Shown here piece after piece: positions 8,750 through 16,404 of a stretch of DNA of 64,000 nt. Source of the stretch: JANQMX01 sp965247175 (GTDB lineage: Bacteria; Pseudomonadota; Alphaproteobacteria; Kiloniellales; DSM-21159); the NCBI GenBank assembly GCA_965247175.1, contig OZ252006.1:4464001-4528000 (forward strand). Reading direction: 5' to 3'. Position numbers and translations under genes: made by a program. The notes beneath the pieces were generated by a model, which was not told the origin of the DNA, did not search any database, and was given only the letters and a program-made list of their open reading frames with translations. The first letter of the stretch is position 1, and the number at the start of each line of letters is the position of its first letter.

Positions 8750-9742
8750 CTAAGGGCTCAGTTTGTCAAGCAAAGCCTTGAAAATTGGGGTGTAGGGGCT
8801 TTCGAAAGTGAGAGTTTCTTCACTGATCGGATGGCGAAATCCAAGCGTGCGGGCATGCAGCATCTGACCCTCCAATGCAGCGATCTCTGTCGCCAAGGGG
8901 CCAGGTAGAGGCTTCAGGCGGGCTGCCGTGCCCCCGCGTCCATAGAGCGGGTCGCCCAGCAGCGGATGTCCCTTCGCCGTCAGGTGCACGCGTATCTGGT
9001 GCGTCCGCCCGGTCTCCAGCTGGCACTCGACGAGAGAGACTCGGCCCTCTTGGAACCTGCCTAAGACCTTGTAGCCGGTCGCCGCCAGCTTTCCGCCACG
9101 CTGCAGGACCGTCATCTTCTTTCGGTTCTTCGGGCTGCGTCCGATGTTGCCTTCGATGCGCCCGCTGGGCGGTTGGGGCGTTCCCCAAACCAAGGCATGG
9201 TAACTGCGCAGGATACTGCGTTCTGCGAACTGTTCGGTCAGTGCCGCCTGCGCAACGTCGGTCTTGGCCGCGACCATCAAGCCGCTGGTGTCCTTGTCCA
9301 GGCGATGGACGATACCCGGCCGTGCAACTCCACCGATACCCCGCAGGCTATCGCCGCAGTGGGCGATCAGCGCGTTCACCAAGGTGCGATCCGGATTGCC
9401 GGGAGCGGGGTGGACCACCAGCCCCGCTGGCTTGTCGATGACGATCACTTCCGCGTCTTCATAGATCACCGAGAGGGGCAGGGGCTGCGCTTCAGGCTCT
9501 GCTGCTTTGGTCGGCGGAATGGAGAGTACAAACTGTTCGCCGGCCAGAACCTTGCGCGAAGGCTGGCGCAGCACCGTGCCTTCGCTCTCCAGGTTGCCGT
9601 CCTCGATAAGCTGCTTGAGGCGCGACCGGCTCATGTCGGGCAGGCAGCCGGCAAGCCAGCGATCCAGTCGCTCGCCGGCATCTTCTGGCGCGACGGCGAA
9701 ACGATGCATTTGCGGTTCGGCGCGGAAGAGACTATCGCTCAT
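8750..9742 (-). CDS. rluD: 23S rRNA pseudouridine synthase, RluD type
   Basis: 330 residues. An N-terminal S4 RNA-binding domain (ERLDRWLAGCLPDMSRSRLKQLIEDG, ~20-60) precedes the RluA-family catalytic domain. The catalytic aspartate lies in GIVHRLDKDTSGLMVAAKT (~150-165). ETGRTHQIRVHL and GHPLLGDPLYG are the other family signatures. It modifies helix 69 of 23S rRNA if it is RluD proper; RluA/RluC-type specificity cannot be excluded from sequence alone. The frame stays open upstream to 9910, but ATG at 9742 begins MSDSLFRAEP just before the S4 domain and leaves 40 bases to the divergent neighbour. rluD next to rpoH is a common alphaproteobacterial arrangement. Confidence 0.93.
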   Translation of the reverse strand: MSDSLFRAEPQMHRFAVAPEDAGERLDRWLAGCLPDMSRSRLKQLIEDGNLESEGTVLRQPSRKVLAGEQFVLSIPPTKAAEPEAQPLPLSVIYEDAEVIVIDKPAGLVVHPAPGNPDRTLVNALIAHCGDSLRGIGGVARPGIVHRLDKDTSGLMVAAKTDVAQAALTEQFAERSILRSYHALVWGTPQPPSGRIEGNIGRSPKNRKKMTVLQRGGKLAATGYKVLGRFQEGRVSLVECQLETGRTHQIRVHLTAKGHPLLGDPLYGRGGTAARLKPLPGPLATEIAALEGQMLHARTLGFRHPISEETLTFESPYTPIFKALLDKLSP

Positions 9743-9782
9743 CGCCGAAAATGCAGCAGGAAGCGGGGAGCGGCGCAAGCCT

Positions 9783-10112
9783 ATGCCGGTGAGGGCCTTG
9801 AAAGCGCTGGTGATCGGCATGGCCGTTCTCATCGTGGTCGGATTTGCGGTGGTGGTGGCGACCATCGCCCAGAGACTCTCGGGCTTTGCGCGGGAGGAAG
9901 GGGCGCCCATCGGCGATATTGCCCTGCCGGTGGCCGAGGCCTGCAGCCTGGCGGACGTGAGTCAGTTGGATGGTGATCTGGTCGCCGTCCGCTTGGACGG
10001 GCCGCGCTGGGAGGGGTGCGCGAGCATCCTCTTGATCGATCTTGAGGCCGGCAAAGTCGTTGGGCGCCTGCAGGCGGACGAGAAAGCAGGGGATCCCCCA
10101 ACGGACGAGTGA
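9783..10112 (+). CDS. Small single-pass membrane protein (DUF6476-like)
   Basis: 109 residues starting MPVRALKALVIGMAVLIVVGFAVVV, so one N-terminal membrane helix at ~5-30 followed by a small periplasmic domain (~35-100) with the motif ALPVAEACSLADVSQLDGDLVAVRL. Small proteins of this layout sit divergently from rluD in many alphaproteobacteria; I believe this is the DUF6476 family, but that is from memory. No function is known. It ends 10 bases before the threonine aldolase remnant. Confidence 0.65.
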   Translation: MPVRALKALVIGMAVLIVVGFAVVVATIAQRLSGFAREEGAPIGDIALPVAEACSLADVSQLDGDLVAVRLDGPRWEGCASILLIDLEAGKVVGRLQADEKAGDPPTDE

Positions 10113-10122
10113 CAAGGCTTCC

Positions 10123-10263
10123 ATGAATTTCGCCTCCGACAACGTCACCGGCGACGTGCGACTGGTCGATGCCTGGAGTACGCCCCAAGAGAACGTCGAT
10201 GCCCTGCTTGTCGAGGCGGCAGGGTTGGCTGAAACGGTCGAGGCGGCAGAGTATGCTATCTAA
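10123..10263 (+). pseudogene. Threonine aldolase remnant: first ~10 and last ~35 codons joined
   Basis: A 46-codon frame starts MNFASDNVTG, the conserved N-terminus of alphaproteobacterial low-specificity L-threonine aldolases. It continues directly into DVRLVDAWSTPQENVDALL, which resembles their C-terminal tail (VRLVTSF-x-T-x2-x-VDAL). Roughly 300 residues that would hold the PLP lysine and the active site are missing. The simplest reading is an in-frame internal deletion leaving a dead remnant between two housekeeping genes. The alternative, a real small protein, cannot be excluded because the frame is still open and has GACAAGGC upstream. Confidence 0.6.
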
Positions 10264-10303
10264 GGCGCCATGCGGACTTGCACCGCAAAAAACCCAGATC
10301 CCC

Positions 10304-10332
10304 TTGAACGCATGGCCCGGCTGCGTTACATC
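10304..10332 (+). promoter_or_regulatory. Sigma-70-type promoter of tRNA-Glu
   Basis: TTGAAC at 10304-10309 and TACATC at 10327-10332 are separated by 17 bases. A start about seven bases later would give a 15-base leader before the tRNA at 10355. This is from reading alone. Confidence 0.5.
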
Positions 10333-10354
10333 CACCGCCTCGTTCAGGCCCAGC

Positions 10355-10430
10355 GTCCCCTTCGTCTAGTGGCCTAGGACATCGGCCTCTCACGCCGAAA
10401 ACAGGGGTTCGAGTCCCCTAGGGGACGCCA
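10355..10430 (+). tRNA. tRNA-Glu (anticodon CTC)
   Basis: The 76-base cloverleaf is complete. The acceptor arm GTCCCCT pairs with AGGGGAC at the 3' end, followed by discriminator G and an encoded CCA. The D-arm contains CTAGTGGCCTAGGAC. The anticodon stem TCGGC/GCCGA closes the loop CTCTCAC with anticodon CTC, and the T-arm is CAGGGGTTCGAGTCCCCT. It closely resembles the E. coli tRNA-Glu (TTC) except for the anticodon arm. It marks the left side of an AT-richer stretch. Confidence 0.96.
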
Positions 10431-10511
10431 ATTCATCGCTTTCATCGAGAAATCGCAGATCTTGCGGGCGCAGTGTCTGGTTGGCTCGGTCGTCGCGTCC
10501 TCGCCCGTTCG

Positions 10512-11432
10512 TCAGTTGCGCAGGCGTCTTTTCAGTGCACGAAACATCGGCACCTCTTCGCAGAGATGCCAGATCAGCGTTCGAACGCCGCTAGGGAAGT
10601 CGCCACCCGTCAAGTAGTAGTGATAGTATCGCTGGAGTCTGTCGTAGTTGTTGGGATAGGCTCGCATCCATTTGGGGAGCTGGTGGATGCGCGATTTGTA
10701 TGAAATCCCGTGCCAGTTCAGCTCCTGATTGCCATGAATGAAGATCGTTCCGTCGAAACCACAGAAGACATAAGTAATGTGCGATCTCTCGCGACGAATA
10801 GAATCCGGCGAGTTGTCCGAGATATTGAACAGCGGAAAGTAACGCTCATCGACGAGAAGAACATTGGTCCGAGTGGTTGCAACCGCCTCGTAGCCCTTCG
10901 ACTTGCCGAGCCTAATCATGGCGGCAAGACTTGCTCCTTGGGCAACGTTCGGGTTCTTCTCTTGAACAAAATCGATATGGCTTGGGATAGTATGATTGAA
11001 TTCGACAACAACAACTTTCGGCTTGTATCGTGTCATGGCGGCAAAGACATGATAGTCGTTGCCGTCGATGTCGATTGACAGCACGTCGAAGGTCTTCGGT
11101 ATCGCAGTGGGCTCAAGTAATGTATCGAGGTTGTCATTCTCTTCAAATCCAACGAAAGCATTTAGGGTGATGATCTCCGATCTATTCTTATAGGTTTTGT
11201 CTAAAGTCGCAAATTTCTCGGGATTGGCTTCGATTAAAACCGCGCTGTACGCCTTATTTTCTGTTAGATTATATGTATTGCTTAAGTGCTTGCCGTCCCA
11301 GGCGCCAAATTCAACGCACCACCCATCGGATTCGCCAAGCGTTTCCAGTATTTTCTCAATGATTCCATCCTCCCCACTTTGGGAGGTGACATTGTTTTCA
11401 AATTGATTGAGCCACGTCGGATAGTACTCCAT
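10512..11432 (-). CDS. FkbM-type SAM-dependent methyltransferase domain protein
   Basis: 306 residues. The N-terminal half is a Rossmann methyltransferase domain: QSGEDGIIEKILETLG, then WCVEFGAWDGKHLSNTYNL (motif I region, ~38-56), IEANPEKF, and FDVLSIDIDGNDYHVFAAM (~113-131). This pattern is typical of FkbM-like proteins encoded in polysaccharide or glycan loci. Residues ~150-306 are aromatic and basic without a recognised domain. The DNA is visibly richer in A and T than its neighbours and the codon choice differs (AAT, ATA, TTA). It lies 81 bases from tRNA-Glu and reads towards it. Together these suggest horizontal acquisition. The substrate, probably a sugar or lipid-linked glycan, is inferred from the family only. 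Confidence 0.78.
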   Translation of the reverse strand: MEYYPTWLNQFENNVTSQSGEDGIIEKILETLGESDGWCVEFGAWDGKHLSNTYNLTENKAYSAVLIEANPEKFATLDKTYKNRSEIITLNAFVGFEENDNLDTLLEPTAIPKTFDVLSIDIDGNDYHVFAAMTRYKPKVVVVEFNHTIPSHIDFVQEKNPNVAQGASLAAMIRLGKSKGYEAVATTRTNVLLVDERYFPLFNISDNSPDSIRRERSHITYVFCGFDGTIFIHGNQELNWHGISYKSRIHQLPKWMRAYPNNYDRLQRYYHYYLTGGDFPSGVRTLIWHLCEEVPMFRALKRRLRN

Positions 11433-11775
11433 TGTACGCTCCCAATTGCTCCCGTGTACAAAGAAATAACGAGCAACTGCTGGCTTTTATGTGAAGCTGG
11501 CCGATACGCCTACTTGCTGATGTTCAGCCCTCCATCTGCCCTTACAGCCACCTCTTCCGGTTGTCGAGAATTCGCGGTAGAGGACGCTTGGTCCCGTCAG
11601 CGGCACCAGCCTAGTCTGGCGTTGCGGCAGAACCTTGTCACTCAAGTCACTGAGTTGATGCAGATCGGCGGCAGTGCTGACAAAAGAAGATCAACCTTGT
11701 CACGGTTCTGTGAGCTGCCTCACGGACGGCGTTTTCTGCAAGGCTACCATGTCTTCGGAACAGGAGTGAGGACCC
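11433..11775. other. Intergenic region upstream of the FkbM gene and the small protein
   Basis: A 343-base stretch between divergent genes. The left ~100 bases share the AT-richer character of the methyltransferase gene, and the composition returns to GC-rich after about 11530. TGTAC at 11433-11437 and GTGTACA near 11454-11460 form a loose inverted pair. An AGGAGTGAGG ribosome site (11764-11773) precedes the small gene on the right. I see no RNA gene or further coding sequence. Confidence 0.4.
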
Positions 11776-11988
11776 ATGGCAAGCTGGCTCAACGATCCTG
11801 CCGTCAAGGCGCTGTTGCCCCACAGCAAGCTGCTTGAGGAAGCCTTCGGCCTGACCGAGGCCGAGGCCAAAGCGCCTGTCGGAAACGAGCGCAAGGACTG
11901 GGCGGTCCGCCGGCATTCCCCGCGCGCACTGGCCCGAAAGAGACCGAACCGAGTGAATCCGTCTCGCGCGGTGAAGCCGGCGGCATAG
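11776..11988 (+). CDS. Small conserved-core protein, paralogue of the one at 62.3 kb
   Basis: 70 residues from ATG 11776 with a good AGGAGTGAGG site. Residues 4-26 read WLNDPAVKALLP then HSKLLEEAFGL, which matches WSNDPALQALLP and LQDLLEEAFGL in the protein at 62.3 kb of this window. After this shared ~25-residue core the two diverge; this one ends in a basic, arginine- and proline-rich tail (RRHSPRALARKRPNRV). No signal peptide or membrane segment. I do not recognise the family. The shared core in two places with different surroundings is the main argument that it is a real gene. Confidence 0.55.
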   Translation: MASWLNDPAVKALLPHSKLLEEAFGLTEAEAKAPVGNERKDWAVRRHSPRALARKRPNRVNPSRAVKPAA

Positions 11989-12059
11989 CGTCCCGTTGCG
12001 TCCTACCCAATCGGGCCTTCAAGATCAGCGTTCCACGTCTCGCTGGGAGCGCTCCAACC

Positions 12060-12947
12060 TCAATGCAGCGCGACTGGGCCGAGCTTTGCCAGCTTGTCGG
12101 GATTGCGCATGATGAAGATGTCCGTGACCTTGCCGGCTTCGTCGTAGGCAAAGGTAACGATGGCCACCGTCGCGCCGTCCTGCTCCAAAGCGACAGCGCG
12201 ACCGCCGTTGATGTCGGCTGCTTGCCAGTCGAAGTCCGCCCAGAAGCTATGCAGGCCCTTGGCAATGAAGCCCAGGACCTTGTCTTGTCCGAGCAGGACC
12301 TTCCGGGCAGCTGGCACCCTGCCGCCGCCATCGGCGCTGAGGCGAATGTCATCCGACAAGAGCGTTGCCAGCTTTGCCGTAGCACCGCTGGTAACGGCAG
12401 CCTTGAAGGCTGCCACGAGCTCGTCCTGCCGTTCCGGCGGCGTGCGGTGCCGGACCTTGGCCTTTTCGACGTTGGCGCGCGCCCGGGACACCAGCTTGCG
12501 GCAGGCGTCTTGCTCCATCTCCAGCGTTTCCGAGATCTCCTGATAGGAGGCGTCGAAGATGTCGTGCAGCAGATAGGCTGCCCGCTCCTTCGGCGTCAGC
12601 CGTTCCAAGACCAACAGAAAGGCCGTCGTCAGGGAGCTCGCCCGCTCGAGGTCGCACTCCATGTCGCTATCGGTTGGCGTGTGTATGGGTTCCGGTAGCC
12701 ACGCGCCGATGTAGCTCACCCGGCTGCGGTGCGCTGCGCGCAGGAGGTCGAGGCTGCGCCGTGTGCAGACCGTCGTCAGCCAAGCCGCCGGATTCTCGAT
12801 CTCTTCAAGGTTGGCGGCGTCCCATTTCAGGAAGGTGTCCTGCACCGCATCCTCAGCGTCGGCTAGGGTGCCGAGGATGCGGTAGGCCAGTCCGAGAAGC
12901 TGTGGGCGCAGCGCAGCGAAGGTATCGGTCGGGTCAGTTCGCGCCAT
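12060..12947 (-). CDS. ECF41-type (SigJ-like) RNA polymerase sigma factor
   Basis: 295 residues. Sigma region 2 (LRPQLLGLAYRILGTLADAEDAVQDTFLKW, ~10-40) and region 4 (LERLTPKERAAYLLHDIFDASYQEISETLEMEQDACRKLVSRAR, ~110-160; described, not all conserved) are joined by a linker containing WLPEP. A C-terminal SnoaL-like domain (~180-290) carries DGGGR and NPDKL. WLPEP, DGGGR and NPDKL are the hallmark motifs of ECF41, whose C-terminal extension controls activity in place of a separate anti-sigma factor. ATG 12947 lies inside the end of the next gene upstream, a 14-base overlap, so the two are coupled. The partner is a carboxymuconolactone-decarboxylase-family protein, the usual ECF41 target. Confidence 0.92.
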   Translation of the reverse strand: MARTDPTDTFAALRPQLLGLAYRILGTLADAEDAVQDTFLKWDAANLEEIENPAAWLTTVCTRRSLDLLRAAHRSRVSYIGAWLPEPIHTPTDSDMECDLERASSLTTAFLLVLERLTPKERAAYLLHDIFDASYQEISETLEMEQDACRKLVSRARANVEKAKVRHRTPPERQDELVAAFKAAVTSGATAKLATLLSDDIRLSADGGGRVPAARKVLLGQDKVLGFIAKGLHSFWADFDWQAADINGGRAVALEQDGATVAIVTFAYDEAGKVTDIFIMRNPDKLAKLGPVALH

Positions 12948-13380
12948 GCCTGTGCGCCGCAATGCCAATGCGGTTCCAGAGATTGATCATGGCGATGGCC
13001 GCGGTGAGCACGCCGATTTCCTTGTCACTGAAATGCGCGCGCAGCTCGGCGCGTAGCGGTCTCAAGTCCACCTTCGGATCGAGTGTCGTCAAGGCCTCTG
13101 TCCAGGCCAGCGCAGCCCGTTCCCGCGCGGTGAAGTCCTCGACCTCATCCCAAACGACCAGTCGGTCCAAGCGCTCGTTGGTTTCACCGTCTTGCCGCGC
13201 TTCTTTGGTGTGCATCTTGACGCAGAAGCTGCAGCGATTGAGCTGCGAAGCACGCAGCTGCACCAGATGGTGAAGGCCTCGCTCCAAGCCGTGCCCGTCC
13301 ATGGTCTCGTTGACCCGGGCCATCGCCTGCAGGATGTCGGGGATTTCGCGTTCGTAATTTACCGCGTTCTTGTCGCTCAT
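12934..13380 (-). CDS. Carboxymuconolactone decarboxylase / AhpD-family protein
   Basis: 148 residues. The CxxC motif RCSFCVKMHTKEAR (~53-66) is the AhpD-like redox pair with the downstream histidine, followed by ERLDRLVVWDEVEDFTARERAALAWTEAL (~72-100), typical of the family. Members are peroxidase-linked disulfide reductases or gamma-carboxymuconolactone decarboxylases; the CxxC favours a redox role. It overlaps and precedes the ECF41 sigma gene. In other bacteria this sigma factor activates the promoter of exactly such a partner, so self-induction in response to an oxidative or aromatic signal is likely but not shown here. Confidence 0.9.
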   Translation of the reverse strand: MSDKNAVNYEREIPDILQAMARVNETMDGHGLERGLHHLVQLRASQLNRCSFCVKMHTKEARQDGETNERLDRLVVWDEVEDFTARERAALAWTEALTTLDPKVDLRPLRAELRAHFSDKEIGVLTAAIAMINLWNRIGIAAHRHGAN

Positions 13381-13504
13381 TGTCGTCCTCTGTCATTGCT
13401 GAGAATGGAGTTTCAGCCAGGTGACGATTGAGCAAGCGTCTTTGTGACGCCAAGCGATGTAGGTGCGGGTGGAGGCCCGCCCGGCCGAGGTTGGTCGACC
13501 GGCT

Positions 13505-14917
13505 CTATTCGGCTGCAACCGCTGAGCTGGTCTTCATGTTGCCGCCGATCTTCGCCTGATAGAGCGCGGCAATGGCGCAGGATGCCAAGCGTGCCTGCTC
13601 GTCGTCGGCACGGCTGGTCAGAATGACCGGCACCTTGGCGCCCATCACCAAGCCGGCGCCGTGCGCCTGCGCGACGAAGACGAGCTGTTTGGCCAGGAGG
13701 TTGCCCGCCTCCAGGTTCGGCACCACAAGCACATCGGCGCGGCCGGCGACCAGGGAGGTGATGCCCTTGGTGCGGGCGGCGCCCAGGTCCATGGCATTGT
13801 CCATGGCCAGCGGCCCGTCGACCAAGCCGCCGCGGATCTGGCCGCGCTCGGCCATTTTCGAGATGATCGCCGCGTCCAAGGTGGAAGGGATCTTCGGGTT
13901 CACCGTCTCGACGGCGGAGAGGATGCCCACGTGAGGTTCCTTGACGCCCAGGGCCTGGGCGAGGTCGATGGCGTTCTGCACGATGTCGACCTTCTCTTCG
14001 AGCCCGGGTGCAATGTTGATGGCCGCATCGGTGACCATCAACAAGCGGTCGAGCCCAGGTACATCGAAAGCAAAGATGTGCGAGAGGCGGCGCTCTGTCC
14101 TCAGGCCATGGGCGCGGTCGAGCGCGGCGCGAAGCAGCTCATCGGTATGAAGCGCGCCTTTCATCAGCGCTTGGACCTCTCCCCGCCCGGCCAGGGTGGC
14201 CGCCAGTTCGGCCGCTGCTTCCGCATCGGCGGCATCCCGGATCTCGGCGCCGCCCAAGTCCAGGCCGGCGCTGCGCGCCGTCTGGCGAATGGCGGCTTCC
14301 CGTCCGATCAAGAGCGGCGCGATCAAGCCCTGTTCGGCCGCCAGCAAGGCGCCGCCTAAAGCGGTCGGCTCTTCCGGCGCGACCACGGCGGTGCGCAGCG
14401 GGGGCAAACCTTCGCAGGCGTCCAGCAGAGTCTTGAAGTGCCGGTAGCGGCGCACCTCGAGGTCTGGCACGGACTCGCCTTCAATCTGCACTTTTTGGGT
14501 CGGTGCGTAGACCTCGGCTTCGCCCTCGGCGACCAGATCGCCGCCACGGCCGGTGACGACAGTCGAGAGCTTGACCAGGTTGTTGCCCAGCTTCTCGAGC
14601 ACCTTGACGGTGATCTTGAGTTCGTCACCCACATGGGCGCGGTCCAGGAACCGGAAGCTCTGTGCCTTGTAGAGGGTGCCGGGGCCAGGCAGCACGTTGC
14701 CGAGCACGGCGGAGACCAGGGCGCCGACCCACATGGATGGAGCGACGGTCTCCGGCTCGCTGCCTTCGGGCGCTTCGCCTTGGTTGCCGGGAAGATGCAG
14801 CGGGTTGAGGTTTCCCGATGCGTGGGCGAAGACGTAGAGGTCGTTGCCTGTGCAGACTCGCTTGATCGTCGCCTCGTCGCCGACCTGCAGCTCGTCGTAA
14901 GTTTTGTTCTCGCGCAT
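13505..14917 (-). CDS. Bifunctional enoyl-CoA hydratase / phosphate acetyl(butyryl)transferase
   Basis: 470 residues with two domains. Residues 1-140 are a MaoC-like hotdog hydratase (KTYDELQVGDEATIKR, YVFAHASGNLNPLH with the dehydratase Asn/His region). Residues ~165-465 are a phosphate acetyl/butyryltransferase (TAVVAPEEPTALGGALLAAEQGLIAPLLIG, MVTDAAINIAPGLEEKVDIVQNAI, KVPVILTSRADD). The fused form is known in alphaproteobacteria and is linked to short-chain acyl-CoA and polyhydroxyalkanoate metabolism. Start MRENKTYDE at 14917 was chosen over an upstream extension that runs into fabI. fabI ends 34 bases upstream on the same strand, so they form an operon. An acetate kinase, the usual third member, is not seen. 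Confidence 0.93.
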   Translation of the reverse strand: MRENKTYDELQVGDEATIKRVCTGNDLYVFAHASGNLNPLHLPGNQGEAPEGSEPETVAPSMWVGALVSAVLGNVLPGPGTLYKAQSFRFLDRAHVGDELKITVKVLEKLGNNLVKLSTVVTGRGGDLVAEGEAEVYAPTQKVQIEGESVPDLEVRRYRHFKTLLDACEGLPPLRTAVVAPEEPTALGGALLAAEQGLIAPLLIGREAAIRQTARSAGLDLGGAEIRDAADAEAAAELAATLAGRGEVQALMKGALHTDELLRAALDRAHGLRTERRLSHIFAFDVPGLDRLLMVTDAAINIAPGLEEKVDIVQNAIDLAQALGVKEPHVGILSAVETVNPKIPSTLDAAIISKMAERGQIRGGLVDGPLAMDNAMDLGAARTKGITSLVAGRADVLVVPNLEAGNLLAKQLVFVAQAHGAGLVMGAKVPVILTSRADDEQARLASCAIAALYQAKIGGNMKTSSAVAAE

Positions 14918-14951
14918 GGCCCTGTCAGCTCCCCGCTGTTGGTGCCTGAAC

Positions 14952-15716
14952 CTAGCCGCGGATATGGTATCCGCCGTCGATGTAATGCACGCCGCCGGTG
15001 ACGTTGCTCGCCTCTCGGCTGGCGAGAAAGGCGGCATACGCGCCGACGTCTTCTATGCTCGCGAGCTCCTGCGTCGGCGCACGGGCCGCCGCCCGTTCCA
15101 GAAGCTCATCGAAATCGGCGATGCCGGAGGCCGCACGTGTCTTGAGTGGGCCCGGCGAAAGCGCATGGACAGAGATTTTCTTGGGACCTAGCTCGGCCGC
15201 CATGTAGCGAGTCACCGACTCTAGCGCAGATTTCACCGGCCCCATGATGTTGTATTGGTCGACCACCTTCTCGGAACCATAGAAAGAGACCGTCATGCAG
15301 GTGCCGCCTTGGGGCATCAGCGGCTCCGCGCTGCGCACCATGCGGACGAAGGAATAGACCGAGATGTCCATGGCCGTAACGAAGCCCTTGCGCGAGCAGT
15401 CAATCACACGGCTATGCAGGTCGTCGCGCGGACAGAAGGCGATGGAATGGAGGCAAATGTCGATTTTGCCCCAGGTCTGCCGGATGGCGTCGAAGAGCTG
15501 CGAGAACTGGCCATCCTCACGAACGTCGAGCGGCAAAACGATCTCGGCGCCGAGTGCTTCCGCAATCGGGCGGACGTGCTGTTCGGCGCGTTCGTTCAAA
15601 TAAGTGATGGCAAGGTCAGCGCCTTGGTCACGAAACGCCTTGGCGCAGCCATAGGCAATCGAACTGTCGTTCGCGATACCGATGACCAAAGCCTTCTTGC
15701 CGGCCAAGTCGAACAT
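14952..15716 (-). CDS. fabI: Enoyl-[acyl-carrier-protein] reductase (NADH)
   Basis: 254 residues, an SDR-fold reductase of fatty acid elongation. The FabI-type nucleotide motif ALVIGIANDSSIAYGCAKAF replaces the classical TGxxxGxG. The catalytic pair is Tyr and Lys in YNIMGPVKSALES (six residues apart). The C-terminal DGGYHIRG is typical. Start MFDLAGKKALV at 15716 has a GGAAGAGCAAGG region upstream. The residues before the active site (SFYGSEKVVDQ) differ from the main FabI (SYLGAERVV), so this may be the second FabI isoform that accompanies the hydratase/phosphate acetyltransferase gene, rather than the housekeeping copy. Confidence 0.93.
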   Translation of the reverse strand: MFDLAGKKALVIGIANDSSIAYGCAKAFRDQGADLAITYLNERAEQHVRPIAEALGAEIVLPLDVREDGQFSQLFDAIRQTWGKIDICLHSIAFCPRDDLHSRVIDCSRKGFVTAMDISVYSFVRMVRSAEPLMPQGGTCMTVSFYGSEKVVDQYNIMGPVKSALESVTRYMAAELGPKKISVHALSPGPLKTRAASGIADFDELLERAAARAPTQELASIEDVGAYAAFLASREASNVTGGVHYIDGGYHIRG

Positions 15717-15821
15717 GCCTTGCTCTTCCGAATTGTGCACTGCGGAATCTAGCAAGGGGATATGACATTTCTAGGTTCGTTGCGCCAGCGTCGTTCGGCT
15801 TCTGGCGCCCGGAAAAGCGCT

Positions 15822-16046
15822 CTAGCTGAGCGTCACCTCGACCTTGCCGTCTGAAGCGCCTGACATTTCTTCCAGCCTGCGCGCCATGTCGTGGATTTCC
15901 CGCATGTGGGCGGGGTCACCGGACTCCACCTGCCGCAAGAGTGCCGCGGCAATGGCGAGCAGCCGGCAAGGGCGCCCTTCTTCGGCGAGGTGCTCGCGGA
16001 CCAGCGCCTTGATCTGGTCGTAAGCAGACTGTGTAGTATTGGTCAT
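15822..16046 (-). CDS. Small hypothetical protein
   Basis: 74 residues starting MTNTTQSAYDQIKALV. It is predicted to be nearly all helix, with HLAEEGRPCRLLAIAAALLRQVESGDPAHMREIHDMARRLEEM giving two amphipathic stretches (~18-60). No signal peptide, membrane segment or metal motif; one cysteine. I recognise no family. Codon use looks like its neighbours, which supports coding. It stands alone, 106 bases downstream of the fabI start. Confidence 0.5.
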   Translation of the reverse strand: MTNTTQSAYDQIKALVREHLAEEGRPCRLLAIAAALLRQVESGDPAHMREIHDMARRLEEMSGASDGKVEVTLS

Positions 16047-16404
16047 AGTGCGTTTCTAGCTAGCGCAGTCAGTTTAGTTGCCAATGCTTGGCCAACAGCG
16101 GTCGCAAATTCACGTAGCACCATAACTGGCGCCGAATAGCGACACGATTAACGCGCTGTCTCCCGAATCCCGACTTGGGCAGTCCGCGCGCCTTATATGG
16201 TCCCAATTTTCACTGGGGCGCGTATCGCGCTAACTGCCTGTGATCCCGAGGATAATCGTTGAAATGGCAAGGCTTCTCAAGCCCATTGTCATGATTGCTT
16301 CGCAGAATTGACCTGCAAGCAACTCAACTGTTGAAGATTTGTGTGTGTTTATCGAGGGTTGCGTGTTGCGCACGCTGTCGGGGAGAGTTGGCTGTGGTTG
16401 CTCG
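16047..16404. other. Intergenic region between small protein and aldo/keto reductase
   Basis: 358 bases without a convincing gene; the one long frame (16230-16544, minus) runs into the reductase and has no family signal. The right half is unusually rich in TTG and GTT runs (for example around 16330-16420). It must hold the promoter of the small gene. I see no strong hairpin. Confidence 0.4.

Noticed and set aside
11286..11837. A 183-codon plus-strand frame across the FkbM start and the following gap
   Set aside because: No family signal, no ribosome site, and it overlaps two better-supported genes.
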